From: Sedimenticola sp.
GTDB lineage: Bacteria; Pseudomonadota; Gammaproteobacteria; Chromatiales; Chromatiaceae
Length of the DNA: 5,927 bases
Direction of reading: 5' to 3'
Assembly: GCA_027038775.1 (NCBI GenBank)
Contig: JALWGP010000002.1
Span: 1 to 5,927 of the forward strand
In this document: piece by piece, positions 1-5,927 of the stretch
How positions within the stretch are numbered: the first letter of the stretch is position 1
Layout: the number at the start of each line of letters is the position of its first letter
Program-made: the position numbers and the translations under genes
The notes under the pieces: generated by a model
What the model saw: only the letters and a program-made list of their open reading frames with translations
Told to the model about the DNA's origin: nothing
The model's database searches: none

Positions 1-693
1 GGGACGGGCCTCCTGTCGACTGTATTTTGCGATCACCAGGTCGGACAACAGGAAATCATGGGGCTTCGGATCGAGGCCCCAGCGTTTGATCGCCAGACCC
101 ACCAGGGGCTTTTGCAAGCCTAGAGGAAACACCGCCACCCGCCGGCCATCCACGAAGATGCGCAACTGGTGGCGCCTGGCCTGCAGCGCAAGATGGTGCA
201 CCTGGTCCCGGCAGTTCTTCAGCTTGGCCAACTCCCCCTTGCCCTGAAAGTTGACCCTGCAGCCCATGGGTTGCAGCGCCAGCACCAGGCTGTGTACGGG
301 ACGGCTTCCCCGTTCGAGAGGATCCTCCGTGTAGAGCTCCAGGATCAGGTTGACATCATGGTAGGCCTTGGGAACCACCCGGAACTCCAGGGAAAAGTCC
401 TCTTTCCCCATCTCTATCCGCTTCGCCAGCCTGGCACTTCCCTGCCCCAGGGGCGAAACCCAGATATGGTCCCGATAGCGCACGCATTCCAGACTACCGG
501 ACAGGTCATCGAACCCCTCGGGAATCTCGCCCACCGGACAGTCATGGAAATCGGTCTGGAAGAGCACCTGGTTACCCCGTTCGAAAGTGGCCTGACGCTG
601 TGCCCCAGTGAGGTCACCGCTTCCCACAGCCAAGGGCATCCCGATTGCTGCCAAAAACAGGATCAAAGCTTTTCCCAACAGGTGCCGTCGCAT
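1..693 (-). CDS. Exported protein with concanavalin/LamG-like domain (5' part, runs off left edge)
   Basis: The minus strand reads open from an ATG at 693 to base 1, giving 231 residues with no stop, so the C-terminus lies outside the window. Residues 1-24 look like a Sec signal peptide: RRH, then a hydrophobic run around ALILFLAAIG, with possible cleavage near A22-G24. The rest is a jelly-roll-like beta sandwich. It has an N-terminal strand VLFQTDF (43-49), a G-E-I-P turn (55-58), EFRV-type strands, a late IFVDGRRVAVF strand (179-189) and a closing LLSDLVIAK strand (215-223). This pattern is familiar from LamG/3-keto-disaccharide-hydrolase-like folds and from the N-terminal part of some OmpA-family envelope proteins. 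An OmpA domain beyond the edge is possible but is inference. The signal peptide decides the start; the upstream Shine-Dalgarno (GAGAGAAG) is weak. It is divergent from the lipoprotein gene. I do not recognise a specific family member. Confidence 0.8.
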   Translation of the reverse strand, partial: MRRHLLGKALILFLAAIGMPLAVGSGDLTGAQRQATFERGNQVLFQTDFHDCPVGEIPEGFDDLSGSLECVRYRDHIWVSPLGQGSARLAKRIEMGKEDFSLEFRVVPKAYHDVNLILELYTEDPLERGSRPVHSLVLALQPMGCRVNFQGKGELAKLKNCRDQVHHLALQARRHQLRIFVDGRRVAVFPLGLQKPLVGLAIKRWGLDPKPHDFLLSDLVIAKYSRQEARP

Positions 694-770
694 CTCGCTG
701 CTTCTCTCTATCAATTTCAGAGGCTGATGCCTCATCCAATTGGTGCCGGCCGCACTCACTTTCAAGCTGG

Positions 771-807
771 TTTCGACGTTTCGCGCACAGCCGGGTGCAC
801 GTCGAAA
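771..807. promoter_or_regulatory. 9-bp inverted repeat in the divergent intergenic region
   Basis: TTTCGACGT (771-779) and ACGTCGAAA (799-807) are perfect reverse complements separated by 19 bp. A second short pair, GCAC/GTGC (785-788 and 795-798), lies inside. The repeat sits between the divergent starts at 693 and 872, where a dimeric regulator could act on both genes. It could equally be a hairpin in one leader. No convincing -35/-10 pair was found for either gene. Confidence 0.45.
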
Positions 808-871
808 TGATTCTGATACCATCCGGGAACAGGTTCAGCACCGATCGGCAAACGCCCGGGGGCACCAGGAG

Positions 872-1426
872 ATGAAAAAGAAAATCCTACCCACAACATT
901 CACCTTGACCTTGGCGCTTCTGATGGCTGGTTGCAGCGCTTCCGACGATACCGCCCAAAGCCAGGCCCCAGGGAAGGAACAGGAAAAGACCGAGCAATAT
1001 GCCAAGGTTCTCAGCGTGGTCGAAATCAAGGAGGTGGTGAAGACACCACGCAAAGTGTGCGAGGAGGTGGTGGTTGAGCAGGCCAAGCCAGCAAAGGATG
1101 AGCACAAGGTCCTCGGAACCGTGGCCGGCGCGGTGGTGGGCGGTGTGCTCGGTAACCAGGTGGGCGGCGGACGAGGCAAGGATCTCGCCACCGTGGCAGG
1201 CGCAGTGGGTGGCGCCTATGCCGGACGAAAGATCCAGGGCAGCCAGCAACAGAAGAGCGCGCAACCCAAGACCGAGCAACGCTGCGAGACGGTCACCGAC
1301 ACCAGCGAGAAGATCGTGGGCTACGACGTGAAATACAGCCTGAACGGCAAGGAAGGGACGGTTCGCATGAGCAAGAAACCAGGTGACCGCATTCCGGTGA
1401 AGGGTGGGCACCTCGTCACCGATTGA
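872..1426 (+). CDS. Glycine-zipper 2TM-domain outer-membrane lipoprotein (17 kDa surface antigen/SlyB-like)
   Basis: This 184-residue protein has a lipoprotein signal peptide: MKKK, a hydrophobic stretch, then L-M-A-G-C with the lipidated cysteine at position 21. Ser at +2 predicts outer-membrane sorting by the Lol rule. A low-complexity polar and charged linker follows (22-78). A glycine zipper spans about 80-118, with two GxxxG-rich hydrophobic segments (GTVAGAVVGG and ATVAGAVGGAYAG) joined by a G-N-Q-V-GGG-R-G-K loop, the signature of the Rick_17kDa_Anti/Gly-zipper_2TM family. The C-terminal part (135-184) is a small beta domain with Cys138 and a G-x-D-V-x-Y motif, as in many proteobacterial paralogues. 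The frame stays open 44 codons further upstream, but only the ATG at 872 gives a signal peptide. An AGGAG directly abuts this ATG, unusually close for a Shine-Dalgarno. A structural envelope role is likely; no enzymatic role is suggested. Confidence 0.88.
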   Translation: MKKKILPTTFTLTLALLMAGCSASDDTAQSQAPGKEQEKTEQYAKVLSVVEIKEVVKTPRKVCEEVVVEQAKPAKDEHKVLGTVAGAVVGGVLGNQVGGGRGKDLATVAGAVGGAYAGRKIQGSQQQKSAQPKTEQRCETVTDTSEKIVGYDVKYSLNGKEGTVRMSKKPGDRIPVKGGHLVTD

Positions 1427-1691
1427 GAGCTTGGCCCGACCATGGCTCAGTTCCTTGTTAAGAAAAAGAAAAGGCGACTCCAGGCTCAGAGGGTTCTACC
1501 AACTCGATTGTCGGCTGCAATGGCCCGCCGATTCCTGAGTCTAGATTCCCTTAGTGCCGAGCTGCCGACCCTATCCTATGGTGTTCGTGCCGATCACCCT
1601 CCGGGTCGGCTACCAGACGGACAACATGCTGAAAGGACGCTCGACACACCTTGATCATTTGGCAGCTTACCGATTTATCCCCTCCCTAGAG
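1427..1691. other. Gene-free stretch with clustered GCCGA/TCGGC motifs
   Basis: I see no credible gene here. The short open frames (for example 1442-1654) lack a good ribosome site, a recognisable domain or coherent composition. Two things stand out. A perfect 8-bp inverted repeat, GCCGACCC (1564-1571) and GGGTCGGC (1603-1610), has a 31-bp spacer. GCCGA or its complement also occurs six times in 100 bp (starts 1511, 1527, 1556, 1564, 1589 and 1606). No clear terminator immediately follows the lipoprotein stop. The nearest candidate is a weak CCCT/AGGG hairpin (1684-1696) upstream of seven Ts (1711-1717). Confidence 0.4.
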
Positions 1692-1745
1692 CAGGGCGAA
1701 AAGCGTCGGATTTTTTTACAAACCTCACACGAGGTTTTTCGCCTG
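1692..1745. promoter_or_regulatory. Nested inverted repeats: candidate enhancer (UAS) or terminator
   Basis: The inner repeat is AAACCTC (1720-1726), ACAC, GAGGTTT (1731-1737), a perfect 7-bp inverted repeat with a 4-nt loop. The outer arms are CAGGGCGAAAA (1692-1702) and TTTTCGCCTG (1736-1745), complementary apart from one extra G; the two pairs of arms share 1736-1737. Relative to the start predicted from the downstream sigma-54 element, this lies at about -120 to -67, where NtrC-type activators usually bind. The inner hairpin also ends in five Ts, so it may instead terminate transcription from the lipoprotein gene. Confidence 0.45.
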
Positions 1746-1764
1746 AAAAACCCAAAAACCACAT

Positions 1765-1777
1765 AATCAATAACTTA
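1765..1777 (+). promoter_or_regulatory. IHF-binding site (consensus match)
   Basis: The bases AATCAA-TAAC-TTA match the IHF consensus WATCAANNNNTTR at every defined position, in A/T-rich flanks. The site lies between the candidate enhancer and the sigma-54 element, at about -47 to -35. There, IHF bending classically brings a distal activator onto sigma-54 polymerase. A 13-bp degenerate match can arise by chance, so the call rests on the position as much as on the match. Confidence 0.55.
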
Positions 1778-1785
1778 TTAGCCCA

Positions 1786-1800
1786 TGGCATGAAAAATGC
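1786..1800 (+). promoter_or_regulatory. Sigma-54 (RpoN) -24/-12 promoter
   Basis: TGGCATGAAAAATGC fits TGGCAYG-N4-TTGC with one substitution (A for the first T of the -12 box). The invariant GG (1787-1788) and GC (1799-1800) are exactly 12 bp apart. Transcription would start near 1812, leaving a leader of about 200 nt before the PEP-CTERM gene. Enhancer-dependent RpoN promoters, activated by the PrsK/PrsR two-component pair, are known for PEP-CTERM genes of exosortase-bearing proteobacteria, which supports the call. I did not find a competing sigma-70 promoter here. Confidence 0.68.
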
Positions 1801-1811
1801 GTGAGTTTACC

Positions 1812-2012
1812 CAACATGCAATGTAATAAGGGTTCCCAAAAACCCTATCAGACTCTCTGACTTTGATGTGAGCGACGAGAAAGCCAATGAAAAAAGGGAG
1901 GTTCCTGGTCACTCCTCTCGAGACATAAGGCTTTGGAGCCCCGATCATTGAAGCCAGGGCCCACGACCCGTTCTCTTTAAGAATTAAGATATGAAAGCCT
2001 AGGAGAGGAACA
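1812..2012 (+). other. Long 5' leader of the PEP-CTERM gene
   Basis: If transcription starts near 1812, this is a structured untranslated leader. It holds a perfect 6-bp hairpin, AGGGTT (1829-1834) and AACCCT (1841-1846). It also has interleaved pairings, CGAGA (1876-1880) with TCTCG (1916-1920) and AAGCC (1881-1885) with GGCTT (1929-1933), which could form a pseudoknot. It ends in a good ribosome site, AGGAG (2001-2005), 7 nt before the ATG. It matches no riboswitch class that I recognise. Confidence 0.35.
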
Positions 2013-2879
2013 ATGCAACTAGCGCACAAACGGTTACGAATGATGCTGGCAGGAATTCTCTTCTGCTTGGCATTTCAGGACGTCATGGCAGACTTGGTAA
2101 TCGACCGAGGATTACCAGTGGAAAATCTTAACAATGTGGCGGGCACCAGTCGCAGTAATGTAGCGTGGGATTTTGCCCCAGCAGAAACCTACATCTCGGG
2201 AGACGATTTCGTCTTGCCCGACCCGGGAGCATCAGCCACGAAATGGCGTATCGACACCATACGGGTTTGGGTCGTAGCCGGTAACACCAATGCTACTCCA
2301 CCGTTCGAACTTGGTGATCGATATGACACCGTCTCCCTGTTCCTCGGAGAAGCCGGTCCGGTCGGCACCAGTATTGGCCGGGTGAAGACTGCAGGCATTA
2401 TTGCTAATTCCCATGCCACCAACAATTCCGACGTCATCATTACTCCTGTGACCTATTCAAACGGCGAGGACTACCAGACTTCTAGCGGAGATTTCGTTCA
2501 GATCTGGCAAATCGACTTCAATAATTTGGGGGTATTCAACCCCGGCCCCCTTGTGTTCGCTGTCGATGGTGTCGGTCCGAATGATGCTTACTGGTTCAAC
2601 CACGCCTCAAATGCAGCTCTCAGCGGTTCTACTCAACAGGGCTCGAACAATGAGATGCTCTGGTTTACAGGCAATGCAGCAGACACGAGCGTCACACTGG
2701 GCGGGACATGGGATTCAAACGGATACGGTTGGGACAAATCCAGTGATCACAACATACAGGTATTCGCCACAGCCATACCCGAGCCGGGAACCTGGATCCT
2801 AATCCTGTCCGGGATCCTCCTCTTATCAATGACAACGAACGGCCGCAACTACCTGCGCCGTTCACTCCCACAGCGCTAG
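2013..2879 (+). CDS. PEP-CTERM sorting-domain surface protein
   Basis: The 288-residue product is built for export and exosortase processing. Residues 1-26 form a signal peptide (basic HKRLR, a hydrophobic core, likely cleavage V-M-A|D). The mature region (27-250) is rich in Asn, Ser, Thr, Gly and aromatic residues and alternates like a beta sandwich. It contains I-S-G-D-D-F-V-L and several W/Y-rich strands, and only the signal peptide has a cysteine. The C-terminus is a PEP-CTERM signal: I-PEP-G at 255-259, a hydrophobic segment (about 260-274) and a basic tail with RNYLRR. In this family an exosortase cleaves at the PEP motif after Sec export, and such proteins are linked to exopolysaccharide, biofilm or floc formation. 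The tail after the hydrophobic segment is somewhat longer than usual. The gene stands alone behind the sigma-54 promoter with a strong AGGAG site. The central domain has no function I can name. Confidence 0.88.
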   Translation: MQLAHKRLRMMLAGILFCLAFQDVMADLVIDRGLPVENLNNVAGTSRSNVAWDFAPAETYISGDDFVLPDPGASATKWRIDTIRVWVVAGNTNATPPFELGDRYDTVSLFLGEAGPVGTSIGRVKTAGIIANSHATNNSDVIITPVTYSNGEDYQTSSGDFVQIWQIDFNNLGVFNPGPLVFAVDGVGPNDAYWFNHASNAALSGSTQQGSNNEMLWFTGNAADTSVTLGGTWDSNGYGWDKSSDHNIQVFATAIPEPGTWILILSGILLLSMTTNGRNYLRRSLPQR

Positions 2880-2920
2880 GGAAACTCTTATTTAATCTTG
2901 GACGAAGCAGATCATTCTTT

Positions 2921-2999
2921 TCCGGTTCGAGTACAAGGCGAAGTCCGCAGCCAATAGCGGGCTATTGGCTGCGAACTTTAACGCAGTAATCGGACCGGA
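2921..2999. repeat. 79-bp imperfect palindrome (REP/MITE-like extragenic element)
   Basis: The core is a perfect 12-bp stem (2946-2957 with 2962-2973; GCAGCCAATAG opposite CTATTGGCTGC plus one more C-G pair) around a CGGG loop. Past one mismatch, AAGT (2941-2944) pairs with ACTT (2975-2978). After an internal loop, TCCGGTTCGAGTAC (2921-2934) pairs with GTAATCGGACCGGA (2986-2999) at 12 of 14 positions. No T-run follows on either strand, so it is not a classical intrinsic terminator. The dyad design resembles extragenic repeat elements seen in multiple copies in gammaproteobacteria. No second copy is in this window. Confidence 0.65.
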
Positions 3000-3075
3000 G
3001 GAGAACAAGATGTGAGCTCATGGATTAGATCATAGGTTCCCCCGGGGCCCTATATATTGTAGGCGTCCGGGTTTC
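3000..3075. other. Intergenic segment, no gene seen
   Basis: There is no open frame with a domain or ribosome site. A short GC-rich dyad, CCCCCGGGG (3039-3047), lies inside flanking TAGG/CCTA arms (3033-3052) and is followed by TATATATTG. No -35 partner at the right distance was found on either strand, so I do not call a promoter. Confidence 0.35.
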
Positions 3076-3107
3076 AAAAAAGACCAAGAGATGTTCCCCC
3101 CTCTGTC
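3076..3107 (-). terminator. Candidate Rho-independent terminator of guaA
   Basis: Read on the minus strand, GACAGAG (3107-3101) pairs with CTCT-TG-GTC (3090-3082), with a 2-nt bulge and a 10-nt G-rich loop. Six Ts follow (3081-3076). It lies about 75 nt downstream of the guaA stop, where the leftward operon should end. The stem is short and bulged, so the call is moderate. Confidence 0.5.
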
Positions 3108-3182
3108 ATAAGTGGTCGGAAACCGACTGGTCATGGATTGATCAACGGTTTCATTCAACGACCAGGCCACCATCGTCCCCGC

Positions 3183-4757
3183 TCACTCCCACTCGATGGT
3201 GGCCGGCGGCTTGGAAGAGATGTCGTAAGCGACGCGGGAGACGCCCTTCACCTCGTTGATGATGCGGCTGGAGACCTTCTCCAGGAACTCCCAGGGCAGG
3301 TGGCCGATGCGGGCGGTCATGAAGTCCACCGTCTTCACCGCGCGCAGGGTGATGACGTACTCGTAGCGGCGGGCGTCCCCGGTGACCCCCACCGACTTCA
3401 CCGGCAGGAAGACGGCGAAGGCCTGGCTCACCTCGTCGTAGAGGCCCGCGTTGCGCAGCTCCTCGATGTAGATGTGGTCGGCCAGGCGCAGGATGTCGGC
3501 GTACTCCTTCTTCACCTCGCCCAGGATGCGCACCCCCAGGCCCGGGCCCGGGAAGGGGTGGCGGTAGACCATCTCCGAAGGCAGGCCCAGCTTGACGCCG
3601 ATCTCGCGCACCTCGTCCTTGAACAGCTCGCGCAGGGGCTCCACCAGCTTGAGCTTCATCTGCTCGGGCAGGCCGCCCACGTTGTGGTGGGACTTGATGA
3701 CGTGGGCCTTGCCCGAGGCGGCGCCCGCCGACTCGATGACGTCGGGGTAGATGGTGCCCTGGGCGAGGAAGTCCACCTCTTCGATCCTGTGTGCCTCCTC
3801 CTCGAAGATCTCGATGAAGAGGTTGCCGATGATCTTGCGCTTGGCCTCGGGATCGGTGACGCCCTTCAGGGCGTCCAGGAAGCGCTGCTCGGCGTCCACG
3901 CGGATCACTTTCACCCCCATGTGCCTGGCGAAGGTGGCCATCACCTGGTCCCCTTCCTGGTAGCGCAGCAGGCCGTTGTCCACGAAGATGCAGGTGAGGC
4001 GGTCGCCGATGGCCTTGTGCAGCAGGGCCGCCACCACCGAGGAGTCCACGCCGCCGGAGAGGCCCAGCAGCACCTTGCCCTCGCCCACCTGCTCGCGGAT
4101 GGCGGCGATGCTGTCCTCGATGATGTTCTCCGGCGTCCACAGCGCCTCGCAGCCGCAGATCTCGTGCACGAAACGGGAGAGGATGCGCTGGCCCTGGGGC
4201 GTGTGGGTCACCTCGGGGTGGAACTGGAGGCCGTAGAACCCGCGCTTCTCGTCGGCAATGCCGGCAAGCGGCGCATTGTCGGTCTCGGCGATGACGAAAA
4301 AGCCCGGCGGCAGCTTCTCCACCCGGTCACCGTGGCTCATCCAGACGTCGAGCAGGCCGTAGCCCTCGGGGCTGACGTGGTCCTCGATGTCGCGCAGCAG
4401 CTTCGAATGGCCGCGGGCGCGCACCTGGGCGTAGCCATACTCGTGCTTCTCGGCGCCGGCCACCTCGCCGCCGAGCTGGGCCGCCATGGTCTGCATGCCG
4501 TAGCAGATGCCCAGCACCGGCACGCCCAGTTCGAAGACGATCTGCGGCGCGCGCGGCGGGTTGTCGCCGGTGACGGTCTCGGGACCGCCGGAGAGGATGA
4601 TGCCCTTCGGCTGCTGCTCGCGGAGGGCCTTCTCGCAGTTGTCCCAGGGCCAGATCTCGCAGTAGACGCCGGCCTCGCGCACGCGGCGGGCGATGAGCTG
4701 GGTGTACTGGGAGCCGAAATCGACGATGAGGATGCGGTGGTCGTGGATGTTGGTCAT
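3183..4757 (-). CDS. guaA: GMP synthase (glutamine-hydrolysing)
   Basis: GuaA makes GMP from XMP, ATP and glutamine, the last step of guanine-nucleotide synthesis in the cytoplasm. The 524-residue length is normal (E. coli 525). The class I amidotransferase domain (about 8-200) has the nucleophile Cys85 in GICYGMQ and the catalytic pair His180/Glu182 in QFHPEVTH, plus the LSGGPE motif. The ATP pyrophosphatase domain follows with its P-loop SGGVDSS (234-240). The C-terminal dimerisation domain ends with the typical P-P-A-T-I-E-W-E. The ATG at 4757 is chosen because [20 protein letters not shown] matches the family N-terminus; the frame continues 17 codons upstream into the end of the preceding gene. 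It starts 7 nt after the upstream stop, with no strong Shine-Dalgarno (ACGGCCC), suggesting translational coupling. Every expected catalytic residue is present. Confidence 0.97.
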   Translation of the reverse strand: MTNIHDHRILIVDFGSQYTQLIARRVREAGVYCEIWPWDNCEKALREQQPKGIILSGGPETVTGDNPPRAPQIVFELGVPVLGICYGMQTMAAQLGGEVAGAEKHEYGYAQVRARGHSKLLRDIEDHVSPEGYGLLDVWMSHGDRVEKLPPGFFVIAETDNAPLAGIADEKRGFYGLQFHPEVTHTPQGQRILSRFVHEICGCEALWTPENIIEDSIAAIREQVGEGKVLLGLSGGVDSSVVAALLHKAIGDRLTCIFVDNGLLRYQEGDQVMATFARHMGVKVIRVDAEQRFLDALKGVTDPEAKRKIIGNLFIEIFEEEAHRIEEVDFLAQGTIYPDVIESAGAASGKAHVIKSHHNVGGLPEQMKLKLVEPLRELFKDEVREIGVKLGLPSEMVYRHPFPGPGLGVRILGEVKKEYADILRLADHIYIEELRNAGLYDEVSQAFAVFLPVKSVGVTGDARRYEYVITLRAVKTVDFMTARIGHLPWEFLEKVSSRIINEVKGVSRVAYDISSKPPATIEWE

Positions 4758-4764
4758 GGGCCGT

Positions 4765-5927
<1,163 letters not shown>

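Noticed and set aside
169..810. 213-codon open frame on the plus strand at the left end
   Set aside because: The opposite strand (1-693) codes for a protein with a signal peptide and a coherent beta-sandwich pattern. The plus-strand translation is Gln/His/Pro-rich with no recognisable feature.
740..871. Upstream ATG at 740 as the start of the lipoprotein gene
   Set aside because: It would add 44 polar residues before the signal peptide and bury the lipobox. The ATG at 872 gives a proper MKKK lipoprotein signal.
1442..1766. Two 70-codon overlapping open frames (1442-1654 and 1554-1766)
   Set aside because: Neither has a ribosome site, a signal or domain, or coherent composition. The second runs into the regulatory dyads upstream of the sigma-54 element.
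1860..1960. Cyclic-di-GMP (GEMM) riboswitch in the PEP-CTERM leader
   Set aside because: The fragment GACGAGAAAGCC superficially recalls the GEMM GACGCAAAGCC segment, but the conserved upstream CACGCACAGGGCAAACC-type helix and the rest of the fold are not present.
2921..2999. Integron attC site
   Set aside because: The arms lack the RYYYAAC/GTTRRRY core sites and the unpaired extrahelical bases typical of attC. The symmetry is also too complete, and there is no integrase or cassette array.
3033..3060. Promoter around TATATATTG near the GC-rich dyad
   Set aside because: No -35 hexamer lies 16-18 bp away on either strand, and no gene starts close by in either direction.

Overview
The window looks like a proteobacterial chromosome or metagenome contig. 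The evidence is a GuaA of normal proteobacterial length, an XseA of proteobacterial type, a glycine-zipper outer-membrane lipoprotein, and an exosortase-type (PEP-CTERM) surface protein behind a sigma-54 promoter. A Chromatiales-like gammaproteobacterium or a betaproteobacterium would fit, but the sequence does not decide between them. No RNA gene, CRISPR array or transposase gene was found.

Layout. 1-693 (minus) is the 5' part of an exported protein with a concanavalin/LamG-like fold, running off the left edge. It diverges from a glycine-zipper lipoprotein at 872-1426 (plus); the space between them holds a perfect 9-bp inverted repeat. 1427-2012 has no convincing gene but carries a compact regulatory array: nested inverted repeats (1692-1745), a perfect IHF-consensus match (1765-1777) and a sigma-54 -24/-12 element (1786-1800). 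A leader of about 200 nt follows, then the PEP-CTERM gene at 2013-2879. 2880-3182 is intergenic and contains a 79-bp imperfect palindrome and a likely terminator for the leftward operon. 3183-5927 (minus) is the purine locus: an intact guaA (3183-4757), preceded 7 nt upstream by an open frame that runs to the right edge.

The most unusual object is that last frame (4765-5927). Its first 238 visible residues are the catalytic half of XseA (exonuclease VII large subunit). With no stop or frameshift it then becomes the last 148 residues of GuaB (IMP dehydrogenase), joined at GuaB's conserved R-Y/F-S-G-D motif. The 3' end of xseA, the intergenic space and about two thirds of guaB, including the catalytic cysteine region, are missing. 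Either a deletion has fused two co-directional genes, or the contig is misassembled. The sequence alone cannot decide.

Functionally, the left and middle parts are cell-envelope and surface functions, moderate in GC. The right part is housekeeping guanine-nucleotide synthesis with strongly G/C-ending codons. The PEP-CTERM gene looks like a single-gene, enhancer-dependent transcription unit, as expected for a member of a PrsK/PrsR-RpoN exosortase regulon. Neither the regulators nor an exosortase is in the window.
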